DNA from: Harmonia axyridis
Lineage: Eukaryota; Arthropoda; Insecta; Coleoptera; Coccinellidae
Reading direction: 5' to 3'
DNA: 64,000 nucleotides
Assembly: GCF_914767665.1 (NCBI RefSeq)
Contig: NC_059503.1
Coordinates: 55,198,352 to 55,262,351 of the forward strand
Both the position numbers and the translations under genes were made by a program. Below are positions 9,801-24,800 of this stretch, piece after piece; within the stretch, counting starts at the first letter, position 1; each line of letters begins with the position of its first letter. The notes beneath the pieces were generated by a model, which worked only from the letters and a program-made list of their open reading frames with translations, made no database searches and was not told where the DNA came from.

Positions 9801-12800
9801 CAATTGGTTCAGGAACTGAATGAGGATAATCCCGATCGCCGACTTGAGTTCTGTGAAGTGGTCAGTGAAATGATTAACGGTTATCAAAAGTACATGTTCG
9901 ATCTCTGTTTTTCGGACGAGTGTTGTTTTTTACCTTGAAGGAATTGTAAATCGGCATAACTGTCGGTATTGGTCAGATGAAAATCCGAGATTATCTCGTG
10001 AGGTGCATACTCAGCGTGCCTGAAAATTAAATGTTTGGGCGGGTATTTATGGAAATCACATAATCGGCCCTCTTTTTATACCTGGTAATCTCATTGGCCA
10101 AATTTATTTAGATATATTCGAGAACGCTATTTATCCAACCCTCGTGCAAGTATTGGAGATTGCAAAAAACCATCAAACGATCATTTTCCAACAAGATGGA
10201 GCACCACTTCATTTCGTTCAACCGGTGCGTCAGTTCTTAGATGAAAATTTTTCTCAGGCCTGGATTAGAACAAGAGGCCAGATCATCTGATCTGGCTCTT
10301 CTTGACTTTTTTTATGGAGTCACCTGAAATCCAAGTTTCACTCTGCCCAGCTTGAATCACTGGATGATTCCAGAACTCGGATTATTAATGAATGCCGTCA
10401 AATTTTACCAGAAATCTTGAGTAACGTTTTCAGCAATACTCACATCACTGCATGGAAGTGAATGGTGCCCATTTCCATAAACTAATCACAAAAGTAAGTG
10501 CTTTTCTCCTATTTTACTTGTCATTTTGTTATCGATGGAAATTTTGAAGCGAAATTTCAGAATGAGATAGTACTCCATAGGATACTCGAAATGAGGTTTC
10601 GCAACACTCCTCGTGCCTATTCAAAATCAAGGGGTTTTACTCAACCCGTTGGGGGTTGCAGTTACGGGGATGCCTAGAGCGGAAACGTTGTTCCTCTCGA
10701 ATCAGAAATTCATAGGTCCGAGCGATTTTCCACATTTTTATTTTAAAGCCGGAAAATTGGGGTGTTAACTTTTCGTTGGACCACTCTGTAGAATGAAATC
10801 TAAACTACAAGAACTTGTAATTGTTCAATTTTTGTTGGAGAAATGGATACAAAATGCCTAAATAATTCAAGCCACTTACTCTTGCTAAAACTCCTAGATT
10901 GTTGACCGGTACGAGTTTTGGCGCTATGTTTTTCCCCATTTCCACTATCGGTTCTGTGTAATTCCACAAATAATTGTAGATAGTCATCTGAGTTGTAACG
11001 TTCGCGTTTGAACTAGATACCAACATGTTGAAACCAAACTTTTCGAAGAAGGGAGAATCCCAGAAGTAAGAAGCCATCCCCTGAAAAGTCAACACATTAT
11101 TTATGATAAAGAATTGCCATTTAGGCATTGAATAACCAATTTATCTTGATTTGCCTATACTTGGAAGCATTTATATAATTTCTAATTAAATAATGTTGAT
11201 TTCTATTTACGAGTATTATGAATTGATACATAACATGTTTTATAAAGAAATCGAATTAGAAGAAATCTATATAAATGGCTAACAACCGGAAACATGCTGT
11301 CATCGAAGGTGAATATCGATAGATCAGTTACGTTTTATTTGGAGCTAATCAGAATCGCATAACTAAGATGTCTAAAAACATGGTGAATGCACTCGTCAAA
11401 TTTTGAATGGAATGACATTCGATCAAATTGAAAACATTAGTTTTATTTCGAAGAAATAAGCTTAAAATAATATTATCAAAATTGGCAAAACAAAAGCTAA
11501 TCAGTCCATACACCAGGTTTTTAGACATTTTACGCATAACCAAAAATCGATGACATCCAAAAGTCGTCTGTCGTTACCTGCCATTGATGACAGCTCGTTT
11601 TTCTATGGTTTACGTGGATTTCTGCAAATCCTATATTCTTATTTATTTTCGGTTGCTCTCCGTTCATTGATATAATCAACTATAATACGTTTTGTTATAA
11701 TGTAGCTTTTTCAGATGTTTTTGAACATATGGCTCAATAATCATCAGGAAGGTATTTATCAATTATCATATACTGCAGTATGTTACACCTGGTGCAATTT
11801 ATCTCGATATTTTCAAGGCTTTCGAGGCTGTATCGTACGAGGGTTACGTCTTCAAACTTCATGAAGCGAATGTGCCCCTCATGTGTCATATGTCAACTCA
11901 TCCGTTTTTCTCTTCAAAATCGCTCTACCAGCAGAAATATCCATAGAGATCCAGGAGCTAGAGTCTCCATAGGTAGTGTGTTCTCTCCTCTTCCATATTC
12001 ACCATATACGGCCGACATTCCCAAGTCTGATCAAATTTATTTAGCCATATACGCGGATGATACTGCTATCATAGCCCAATCAAAAACTTCTACCCGATTG
12101 GCAACCAAATACCTTCATGACGAAGTAAGCTGTCAGGGAGAATGGTTCAGGAAATGGCTAACTAACGTGAACTCAGATTCAAGCTTCTCTTTCGATGATT
12201 GAGATTTTTGATGACTCCTCTACACATTAGTACATAATTGATCAGCCTTGAAAGGACACAACTTTCCGGGCGAAATTGAGTCGCTTTGGTCTGCCTGGAC
12301 CACCCCAAACCCTTTGCCGTCGATTATCACTTTGTGAATCGAATCGTGACTCGCCCGAAAAAAGTACGTTCCGCCATTGTTTTAAATGCCAGTCTTGGTG
12401 GTGTTATATGTCCATTGCCGTTTGGTAGTTCTTTGTCCAGGTGATAGCCGAGGCACTCTTTAAGATTTTCTTGCATTTGAATTTGAGGAATGCTCCTTAT
12501 GTCACTAGTTGAGACTACCCATCTATAGGTCCTCAAAAAATTACTTCGAAGGGCTGTTACAGAAACCGTTCGATTCCTTCGAGTAAAATTTGTCTTTCTT
12601 TGCAGATGGTACTCTGGGTCGACCAGGCACTGGTCTTCGGGTAACGCTGCCGGTTTCTAGGAAAAAGGCCACCATAAGCCTTACTGAAGTCCGTGGACTA
12701 ATCTAACGTTGCGCAATCTGGTTGTTCGATAAAGCTTCTTGATGTTGGGCTACTATGTTTGCCCTGTCAAACTGAGAAATTGGATGTCCCGGTATTTTTC

Positions 12801-15800
12801 ACGGAATATTCTCAATATTACAACTCTCACTGAAAACTGATTAACTTCAAATACACCTGTATTCTCCCGAACAAGAAATATTGTTTGGTTTATTGTTTTC
12901 AATTAAGTAATAAGATAGTGAAGATTCTACACACAAAATTGTCATGTTACATTCAACAAGTTGAGAGTTGATAGGGCGGGCCAAGACTTTTGACGATGAA
13001 GAAAACCACCGACTGGTGGAGATATTGTTAAATCCCAAAAAGTAAAATAATAAAGTTTTTTGTATTGAATGATGAGAAGTTACATAAATTGCATTATAAC
13101 CTTCTTTCGAAACTTCTACTTTGTGCATCGAATTTTATTGAGTTGTTTCGGAAAAACCCATCTGAAAAAGCTGAAACGTATTAATCTCAATTCATTATAA
13201 ATACGATTCATCAGATGGGTATACAAGGTAAGCATATTCTTTCATAAAATTTAAATAGTTTAATAGTTTTTCTGGTATTTTTTTCAAACTAAATAGATAT
13301 TCCTCATCAACAAAAGTCGAAGTAATTTGTAGTAGAAAGCAGAGCATGATTATGCAGAGAAGACTTACCAGAACAGGCAAATTAGCCACTGTTATAGTCT
13401 GATTCAAGTCTATGTTGTTTTCTTCCGGTAGATAGATTGCTTTTCTTGTTGCTACGTAGGTCAAAGTTCCATTATCATTGAACGTAACATTAGTATGTAG
13501 CAGCTTCTCTCTAAGAACAATCGATTATTGTTTTGATTATTGAGTATCAATAGGAAAGATGATTGAATTGGCATATGAATCATGACTAGATGCGTCGCAT
13601 AGCTTTGATCTTAGAATCACTTCATACACTGTGTCCGTAAAGTATGGAACAAATTCATTTTTAGCTAAACAGACCATTTTAATAAATAATCCTGAAACAC
13701 GTCGATTTTTTATTGTAATTTACCGTACTTTGAAATAATAATCTAATATACAGGGTGAATTACTTTCGAGTAATGACGTCACTTTCATTTTTTTTATACC
13801 AAAAATGTATCACATGTTGATTCCAATTGATACAGGGTGGACAAAAATAATAAATTAAATCTAAGCAATAATTAAAACATTCACGAATACCAAAATTATT
13901 GTAGAACTAAACTGTCATTGAACACCAATAAATTACTAAACAAATGATGAAATTTCACAAAAAAATCGTTGTTTTTTTGAAATTGATAAGAAATAATTTA
14001 TTTCATATTCTGTCTGCTAGACCACAAGTACCAAACATTTTTGGAAACAGCTCATTTTTATTAATCTAAAAATGTAACAAACTACAGGGTATTACATTCA
14101 AACCAATTGCCGTTAAACAATAAGTATTTTTTATAATATTGTTAATTTAACTTATAAAGAATGTAACGCATTATTTTATTAGCACACACAAAATAATTGT
14201 ATTTTTAGTCCACCCTGTACCAATTGGAATCAACATATCATACATTTTTGGAATCATCCCAAGAGATGCGTATAAAAAAAAAAAATCAGCTCAGCTAGAG
14301 TAATCGGAAAATTGAGACAAAATGGGGGTGTTCCATTCGAAAAAAATTACGGTGACGTCATTACTCGAAAGTAATTCACCCTGTATATTAGATTATTATT
14401 TTAAAATATGGTAAATTACAATAACAAATCGACGTGTGTCAGGATTATTTCTTAAAATGGTATGTTTAGCTAAAAATGAATTTGTTTCATATTTTACGGA
14501 CACAGTGTATATGAGTTCATTTTGAAAAATTGGATTTAATAGTATATTAAGTATCGAGAATGGTAAGGGCATATTACCAATCGCAGACAATTTCAAATAT
14601 ATACAGGGTGATACACTGTAATGGCCTATTAGACGTTAATGGAGAACTAATCATTATTATGTGCTGAAAATTTGCATGTTGGGATTTGTGACAATGATCT
14701 TTCTTCCTAAAGTATTTTCAGATATCTACAACTTCCGGTTATACCGGAAACAGGCAAATACTTCCTTATTTCAAATGGCACTAGTATATCATTGCATCAT
14801 TACACAAAATGATTCACCGCGATGGCCTATATTAGATGTTCATGGAAAACTAATCATAATTTGTGCTGAAAATTTGCATGTTCGGATTTGAGACAATGAT
14901 CTTTCTCTCTAAAATATTTTCAGATCTCTTCAACTTCCGTTTATACCGGAAACATACTGCTACTTCCTTATTTCAAATGGCACACCTAGTATATTATAGT
15001 ATCATAAGACACCTTTTTTGATGAGAATGTCAGCAATATGCCATACCTTGGGTAAAACCTCAACGGTTCAAAAGTTAATGGGATTCTTATGAAAAAATAG
15101 TGGTGACGAGGACTCAGAATTTTTTCAATATTTCTTCAGAAAAATATTTTTTTTTTTTGAAAAAACCTTTTTTTTTGTCAATTTTTCAAATACGAAGTAT
15201 TATCAAACTGTTTGCGGTTTGGTCCAAAAATGTACAGGTTGTTTATCAGAACATCATGAACTTGGACAACTCAGAAAAACTTTGAATGAGGAAAAACCAC
15301 AATTTCTCTGTGGGGTAGTCTGTAACTTTTCAAAATTTCCATCAATTCCCTTAATGATAATTTTTCTCCTTTCCACTCTAATAAATCTCACCTGTATACA
15401 ATAGGACCAATTTCTTGTAAATTCAACTTTGCGTCTTCTCCACTCAAAAATCTGTCCACATTTGTAATGTTGAATATGTAAACCTTGAGAAGTACTTCAT
15501 CAGGTGGTGATTGCCACCAATCAAACGCTGGAAGTCCTTGAAAATTTCGATAAAATGATGAAAAGTAAAAAATGGTTTCTAGATCTTACCTGGTCTCATC
15601 CTCAGTCTTTCTTTCAAGGATATATCGAATGGTGTCCAAATTAAAGTACTCACCCCCCAAATTGTGAGAAGGGTTCCTATTATTATTTTTGATTTGGGAT
15701 CTGAAACCAACATAATTGTAATGTAGATGTTACTTGGTAGGTACAGAAATTCAATAATTGACATGATTTATGAAGATTGTATCGCTGCATCGATTTTATT

Positions 15801-18800
15801 CATCTCTTTAAAAAGAACAAAAAAGATCCTCAATAAATGAAAACTGTATCTATTGGTGTAGATATGATTGGGGTAATTATATTTCGCAAATAAACTTTGT
15901 TCTGTGCTTTTTCTTGGGCAAAGAGTTCATCGTTTTGCACAATATTGCATAGATACATGTGTATTTCAGGTACAAATGGATGAATGAACAAACTAAAAGA
16001 AAGTATCGAACAACTTCAATCATCACCAGTATTTGAGCGCAAAATTTCTGAAAATTGATTGTTGTCAATGAAATAATAGTTTTTTTCGATATTCTATTGT
16101 TCTGAAGCTATATAACCTTGAACAGGTTATTCTTTATAAACATCAATATCAACCACGGAAGTCTTGGAAATTTCTTTTCCGCCTCCGATTTTTTATGGAT
16201 GATGTGATCGGCTTGAAATTTGGCAGGGAGCTTCAAATCGTTTTTTAACACTCCAAATCTGAGGTCACACATCTTGGCCAGAGTTTCAGTATCCATCTAC
16301 TAGCACAGCATTGCTATTTTTTAACGAATAATACATAGCACAAGCACATAAAATAATCAAAATTGCATTGTACTGAAAATTTTTGAATGTTTTTGTCATT
16401 ATAATAATAAGCTATATTCATTTGAATGAAATATAAAACCAATTGCTATTTGGTCTGCATAAATGATAATATTTTGGCAATTCATCAGTAAATGATTGTT
16501 AGGTAACAATCATATATCAAATATAGTGTGGATACCACAATCTTAACCGAGTAGATCTTGAACAACCTTTCTAGTTGATCATAGTAGTTTTAATGATTTC
16601 ATTTCCTCAAAATTTATTTTACACAACAGCTGTTTCGTCAACTGCATTTAAAGAAGTATCCCAATTGGTGCTCGAAAACTCTTTTGCTATTTTGTATCCG
16701 GTGTCCCAAAGTCGTTGTCCAGTGAGAGGATTTCAGAATCCCTTGGAGCCAGAAAACAATGAATGGGACATTTTCGTAATCGATTTTTGGAAAAGTTTAG
16801 TAAAAAAAACATTTTTTTTCAACAACGTTTACTCATATCTGTAATGTAAGAAAGAAAGGTTTGATAACGAAGTTTGAACCAAAAATTGTTCGAAATTATA
16901 AAATTTTTTTGATTACACTTTCGATTTTTCTTACCTTATACATAATGTTCCTAAATTGGAGGTAAAACGAAAAATGAGAAATTGCTGAAATAATTTTAAG
17001 AATAGAATGTCCTATACATGGGCCCGCAAACGCTTTGTTATCGAGATGCAGTGTGTTTCTTGTAGTCCTACTTTTTTCAAAATTAGCATATCACATAATG
17101 AAAACTTTATATTGAAATATCTATGCCAAATTTAAGTTGCATATCTTATGAAAGGAAGGTGCTATGAGAAAAAAACTTGACCTTCAACATCTGTATCTCG
17201 GAAACCAATCGTTTGCGGACCCAAGTTATAGGACTTCATTTCTTGAAATGATCCGAGGAATCTGTCATTTTCGTTTGTACCTCCAATTTAAAAACATCCT
17301 GTATAGTCAATTCTGAACTGATGTATTCACAAATAAATTGCGATTAGAATAAAACACATTAAATTGTATAATACAGCACAGACAATTTTTCGATGCGAAT
17401 AACTCAGTTCAGATTTTTGACAACTGCAGAATGTATTGAAATTTTGTAATTACTTCCAGTACCCCCTATTTCTACTCCCTTGGCTTTTCGAATATTAAAA
17501 AATGACAGATTCAAAAGTGACAGCTTGGCAAATAGCGGGCTATTCAAAATCTTCAAAATTAAACCTTTTATTGGGAAACCCTGTGTTTTATCAAATTACA
17601 TTTCCTTAGATTCATTATGCTAAAGGGTGTTTTTTTAAAGCCATAGAACTTTAAATTGCAATAAAACAACGATGGATTATTCGATTGACATGAATTTCAT
17701 TTATCCGCAAGATAATCTTGTGGCATTACATATGACCGCCACGGCTGGCTCGGATGTAGTCCAATCTGGACGTCCAATTTTCGATGACTTTTTCCAACAT
17801 TTGTGGCCGTATATTGGCAATAACAGTGCGAATGTTGTCTTCCAAATGGTCAAAGGTTTGTGGCTTAGCCGCATAGACCAATGACTTTACATAGCCCCAC
17901 AGAGAGTAGTCGAGCGGTGTTAAATCAGAAGATCTTGGAGGCCAATTCACAGGTCCAAAATGTGAAATTAGGCGGTCACCAAACGTGTCTTTCAATAAAT
18001 CGATTGTGACACGAGCTGTGTGACATGTTGCGCCGTCTTGTTGGAACCACAGCTCCTGGACATCATGGTTGTTCAATTCAGGAATGAAAAAGTTAGTAAT
18101 AATGGCTCTATACCGATCACCATTGACTGTAACGTTCTGGCCATCATCGTTTTTGAAGAAGTACGGACCAATGATTCCACCAGCCCATAAAGCGCACCAA
18201 ACAGTCAGTTTTTCTGGATGTAACGGTGTTTCGACATACACTTGAGGATTAGCTTCACTCCAAATGCGGCAGTTTTGTTTGTTGACGTAGCCATTCAACC
18301 AGAATTGGCTTCATCGCTAATAAAAATAAAATGGACATAGTGCGCGATACATTTTCCGCACAGAACCATTATTTTCGAAATAAAATTACATCATTTGCAA
18401 GCATTGTTCAGGCGTGAGTCTATTCGTGATGAATTGCCGAAACAAACTGAGAATAAATCACTTGACAGCTGTTAAATCGGTCGCCATCTTGAACAGAAAT
18501 GCTAACTTAAAGTTATATACCTCGAAAAAAAACACCCGTTAATAATGAACCGAAATATTTGGAAGGAGTAATTTTTGTATAAACAATATACTATTGTGCA
18601 TAATTGGTGTAGTCTCTGAATTGAATTATCATAAAATAATTCCATCTTGTTACGATGCATCAATTAACATTGAAACATACTTTCACCTGCGGTGGAGTAG
18701 TATTTTTATGACTAATTGCACCTAAAAGAGTCAAGTTCATTGTGCATTTGCATAAGCGAAGTTAACCAGCTACTAATGACCGTGAATAACGGTTGAAATG

Positions 18801-21800
18801 ATTCGGGTGAATGGATAAATGAACGCATATTCTGCTTATTCACGAATTAATAACATGTTGTCGATGGCTTTTCCGTAGATTTAGAAGGAAATAACTTTGT
18901 ATAATTCATCAATTATGAATACATCGACATATTCATTGATGAATATTTTGAAATACTTAGTTTTAGGCTAGGATCCAGGACCATCGCTAGGGGGTAGGCA
19001 GGGTAGGCCGCCTAGGGCGGCAAAATTAAAGGGCGGCATTTCAAGCTTGATCAACAAAATCACATGTGTGTTCAAAGTAAAAAACTAGATTTAATTCAGT
19101 CAGCAACAACAGAAAGTAATGCTGTTTACAAGTTATTGACGCTGAAAAAAGCACATGCACTCATCAGGCTTGTCGGCGTTCGCTTAACGATGCCGAATTT
19201 CATTGCCACTTGGGGTTCTGGATTATTTTCTTTTCAATTCCCTAATCAGAATATTGATTCCTCAGAATGGAATGCAAAATATAAGAAAACGATTCCATTT
19301 GATCACTTCAAACTGATCCTTCTTAAGAATTATATGAAGTTTTATTATTTCATACCACATTCCATTATTTTATAATATTCTTCATTTTTATATCAAATTA
19401 ACTAGTGTTGGGCATGGGTGCATTCGAATTAAATAATGGTTCATCCTCATCATCCGATTGTTTTACTCTATAATCTTAAACAAAAAGACCTTAGAGGGGC
19501 GGCAAATAATGGAGGGCGGCATTATCTACTTTTTCTGGGAAATCTGGATTTCTTTATTTAATCAAATTTACTAATCTTAAACATCTTTGCATCTTGAATA
19601 TCTGTAAGATCTATTCGAATTTAAAATAATTGTTCATTCGTATCATCCGGTTGTTCGATTTAATTATATCAAAGAAAAAAAAACGAAATGTTCGAGCGTT
19701 ATATGTAGTCAAAACTCAGCAGAAGGATCTGAAACCTGACTTCAATTCATATATTTTATCATTTATTGATTAGAATTCAGTTGAGTACGTTTATTGTTTA
19801 TTATATATATTCCACTTATCCTAAATCATTATTGATCAAAATTTGAATCCATAAAAAATAATTACACTTAAAATACATTTTTTCTTTCCTTAAAAACGTT
19901 ATATAAAAAAGTGTGGAGTTTCTAACACTTCCACACTAAATTTTTGAAAACAAATTCACCAAACCAACTAATTTTTGTTGGTTGGTTCGAATATTGCGTC
20001 TTCGGAATGAATATTCAGCTTTACAAAGTCCATTCTTGTTGATTGGCGAGCAAATGGATTTTTGATCATTATTCCCAGAAATCTTTGCCTTTTTTTCTCG
20101 AAATATAGTTCTTGTCCTCATATAGAATTTTCATCAAATCTATTTCCCAAAACAATTTACAAAATACTCGTATGATTGTCATGATAAAATTTTCAAAATG
20201 TGTAGGAAATTGAGAATCGGTTGTTATATGATTCTCTTATTTCCAGAAATAATAAATGGTTTTAAAAGCAAAATATTATTATTATTATTATTATTAAACA
20301 AAGATTAAAGTTTAGGCAATGCCTATAAACTCACAGAAAAATATTTTTTTTTTTTTAAAGAAGAGAACAAGGTAAAAGTGCTTGAAGAGCGAAATATACA
20401 GATGATCTGGAGAGAAAAAAAAAAATTACACAAAAAGGTTCCTTTCACTTGAATGCCAACTGTCATAATTGTTTTTGAACGAGTTCACTGACACTGACTC
20501 CACCACAGCAGGAGGTAACGCGTTCCAAACACCGAATATCCGGTTTGTCAAAAAGTTTTGCCTTTGCACAGTTTTAAAGTTTTCTTTTCGTAGCTTGAAA
20601 GCATGGCCTCTCAGACGGCTATCCCTGTTCAACGTGAATAGGTTGCTCAAACTGACACCAAACAGATCATTCAGAGCTCGAAAAGTAGTGATGAGGTCAC
20701 CACGAGTCCTCCGATCCATGAAAGTTGGTAGGTTCATTATGGAGAGTCTTTCACTGTATGACGGGCGCGAGATTCCGTAAGGGAGGCGCGTTGCACGACG
20801 CTGGAGACCCTCCAGCAATGACAAATCGCGGCACAACGTCGGACTCCAAACAGGCCCGGCGAACTCTAAAATAGGCCGTACGTAAGTTTGGTATACAGCA
20901 GCGCACGTAAGGGGATCACACCTGCCAAATGCTTTTTGAATCAGGAATAAGGATCTTTTGGCTTTGTTGACAGCATGGAGGATGTGATCGGACCAACTCA
21001 GGTTATCTGTCACTATAACACCCAAATCACAATGGCTGCTGGAAACAGGGATGACAACTCCATTGAGATAGTACCTCTGGCGTGGACTATGAGGACCCAT
21101 GTGGAGGACGACGCACTTCCCACTGTTGAGCGGCAGTTGCCATTCCTCACACCACCGCGAAATGGAGTCGAGGTCATCTTGAATAGTGGAGGCGCTACTG
21201 GAGGGACCAAACATCTTGGTGTCATCGGCGAACTGTGAGAAGTGGGAGATGACATAATGTGGCAGGTCAGAAACGTAGAGTAGAAAAAGAACTGGACCCA
21301 ACACTGAGCCCTGTGGTACTCCACTCATGACAGCTCTCGGTGAAGAGACAGAATCGCCTACACGAACCTGGAAGACGCGATTCGAAAGAAAAGCCTCGAT
21401 CCACGAGAGGAGGCGGCCACGAATTCCGATATGATCGAGTTTGGACAAGAGACGTCTATGTGGCACACGGTCGAAGGCTCGAGAGAAGTCAAGGTAAATG
21501 ACATCAAACGGGTCGCCCTTATCAAGGGACATCGACCAGGAGTTGACACATTGTAGGAGGTTTGTGATGACCGAGTGCCCCGGGAGGAAGCCGTGTTGAC
21601 AATCAGGAATTAGGATGATATATATGATGATATATATGATATATGTGATGATATATATGATGATATTCGTCATTCAATTCTCAAAAAAATTGAGATATAC
21701 CAGTGTATGAACAACAAATCTCACCCTTTGTATTGCGTACAATATTTGTGCCATCTATAGGCACTCATTGAGGTTAACTTCAACGTATTATCGAGTAACT

Positions 21801-24800
21801 TCAGTATCAAATCTATCCAATCACCAGGACCGGCAAAACGGACATTTTTCCGGGGCGGCAAATTTTAGGGGCGCAGTCCAAGGGCCATTTTTTTTTTAAA
21901 TCGAATAAGCTGTTCAACCACAGTTATGAAAATACAAATAAGTAGGTACTAAAATGCACCTTCAAGAACTACGTCGTCTTTTTACTATACTTATAGAGTG
22001 TCGTACTTCGATAAATTTGACAAGATAATTTTGAGTTGAAGAATACAATTTCTAATGAAATTGAAAAGATGCCTGGGAGGAATAACAGAGATTCCTTCAA
22101 AGAAATTTCAAATAAATTAGGCAAAGCAGAGCGCCGAAATTTTATTTCGCCGGGACGCCAAAATGTCTGGTGGTGGCCCTATATTCAATCAATAGGTTAT
22201 GCATTAAAATGAGAATGCACGCAGTATAATAAAATCCCCATACTATTCGCCTACTATACTTTCTTCATAAAATGGTCATACTAATAAAGAAAAAATTCTA
22301 AAGGATTGCAATAAGTTAGTGAGGTAAGTTGATGACCTTTTTTTTCCTGAAGATGACAACATTATTGTCGAAACAACATCAAATGCAAAAAAAAATCTGT
22401 GAACATCACCTCAACTTCAAGTCAAATTGTAGGTCTGTCGGTAGTAATTACAAATTACAATATCAAGAATCAATGTTTACATTCACCACAGATTTTAATC
22501 TCGTGATTCAGCTCTCGAACATTTTTGTCGCTCGAGTTGACATTGGTTTTGTTAATGATATATCATTTGCTCATAAGGACTATTCAGCGTCCAGGTAATG
22601 AGAAACGTGTGCCAATATCTATAAAAAGCGTTTATTTAAAGGTGACGAAACTACAAATCACACTTTAAGTATTCATTTGGCATAATTATGATTCTGATCA
22701 TATGGGTAATAATCCTTTTTTCGGGTATTGTTCTCGAAATTACCAATGACAGAGGGATATTTTGGGATCAACACAATTTTTGGTTAGTGATTACAAAATT
22801 TCCGAGATTTCTTTACAAAATTTCTGTTCGCAAAATGCATTTCTGATCAACTTTAGTTCAGTGTCAGCCTACCTGTCGGTCGAGTCATGTCCACAAATCT
22901 ATGTAACCGTCTTAACTTCTAAAATATCTCTCCAGTTTTAGTTGAATCTTCTATAAGAATCATTAAAAATTTTGATTTACTCAAATTTAGATAATTAGGA
23001 TTATAGGATTTCACATTGAAATCACCCAAAATTAGCGTAATTCTATGAATACGTCATAAGTTTTAGGCATATGATACAATACACAAAACCAAAGCTGATA
23101 AATTATACGTCATAGGCAAGTTTTTGAATATCTAACGATGAACGTAAATTTCAATAGCTTGACGATATTGTTATCAAAACGTTTTCCAAAAGCTTGTAAA
23201 TATTTTGTGCATTAGAGTGCCATTACTAAAACTTTAGTAGTTTCAGAATTGAGAGAACAAATTAAGGCTGTTCGTGTTTCTGATATAATATTAAAGAATT
23301 CAAAGTGAAAATATATTTTTTCAATTACTTCCATTCAATATTTAATGCAATAAATGTCAGGTCCTTTAGATGAAAATTTCGACACAGTTGCAAAATGGAG
23401 TATGCGCCGGTTGCCCGAGTAAGGAAATCTACATTTTACATTTAGCATTTCAGAAAACGTCAACCCAACTCCCTCTATAGATATTCAAAACATTTTCATC
23501 GGAGTCAATTTCTTTTCTGAAGAGATCCAATATTGATCAATGAAATCCAATGAAACTGCTGATGTAGGTATTTAATTTGTAAGTACTTATCATCAAAACT
23601 TTGAAGAAAAGACGTTTGTCGATTACAAATCAGTTCGGACGAATTTTATGAAGGGTGTTTTTTTTAGAGCTATAGAACTTTAAATTGCAATAAAACAACG
23701 ATGGATTATTCGATTGACATGAATTTCATTTATCCGCAAGATAATCTTGTGGCACTACATTTTAAATATGATTTCTGGCATATGACCGCCACGGCGGTCA
23801 AGGGTTTGTGGCTTATCCGCATAGACCAATGACTTTACATAGCCCCACAGAAATTAGTCTAGCGGTGTTAAATCACAAGATCTTGGAGGCCAATTCACAG
23901 GTCCAAAACGTGAAATCAGACGGTCACCAAACGTGTCTTTCAATAAATCTATTGTGGCACGAGCTGGACGTCATGGTTGTTCAATTCAGGAATGAAAAAG
24001 TTAGTAATCATGGCTCTATACCGATCACCATTGACTGTAACGTTCTGGCCATCATCGTTTTTGAAGAAGTACGGACCAATGATTCCACCAGCCCATAAAA
24101 CGCACCAAACAGTCAGTTTTTCTGGATGTAACGGTGTTTCGACATACACTTGAGGATTAGCTCCACTCCAAATGCGGCAGTTTTGTTTGTTGACGTAGCC
24201 ATTCAACCAGAAGTGCGCTTCATCGCTAAACAAAATAAAATGGACGTAGTGCGCGATACGTATTCCGCACAGAACCATTATTTTCGAAATAGAATTGCAA
24301 TATTTGCAAGCGTTGTTCAGGCGTGAGTCTATTCATGATAAATTGCCAAACCAAACTCAGAATAAATCACTTGACAGCTGTAAAATCGGTCGCCATCTTG
24401 AACAGTAATGCCAACTTAATGTTATATACCTCGAAAAAAAAACCGTTACATAACGATTTTCTCATCGATAAATATAAAATATGGATTTAACTCGTGAGAA
24501 TTTTGTTGCTATGAAAATTATGACTTTCGACGTGGTATAACTTAAGAAATATGCATCTTTCAACTGAATTCAACTTTTGGCGATGAAGCACCATTTAAAG
24601 CCACTGTATATCGCTTGTACACTGAATTCAAACTTGGACGTAGTTCGCTCACGAACGAAGTTAAAGAAGGTCGTCCAAAATACGTCGTTGTGCCGGAAAA
24701 TATTGATGCTGTGCGAAAACTAATTGGAGAAAATCGTCATGTGACATATCAGAAAATTGAGAGATGTTCAAGCATTAGTATGACTAGCATACATAAGATT

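Larger units (their letters stand above)
13627..14507. mobile_element. Outer palindromic MITE of a three-layer nest
   Basis: The ends read CACTGTGTCCGTAAA in inverted orientation, flanked by TA (13625-13626 and 14508-14509). The outer arms are 13627-13748 and 14386-14507, 122 bp each and about 90 percent identical by eye. They would meet at a palindrome centred on TA (AATCTAATATTAGATT). The middle element sits exactly at that central TA. No coding potential. Tc1/mariner-type from the TA target. Confidence 0.85.

Noticed and set aside
16108..16296. Minus-strand ORF considered as an alternative first exon of the CD36-like gene
   Set aside because: Its only donor-like site (GTTATA) is weak and leaves the wrong phase. 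Exon 1 at 32591 has a strong donor and correct phase.
16575..16844. Plus-strand ORF of 89 codons
   Set aside because: No recognised family and no convincing splice pair. Its end merges into an interspersed repeat.
20975..21324. Open frames opposite the E3 RT
   Set aside because: They are shadow frames of the RT reading; no independent content.
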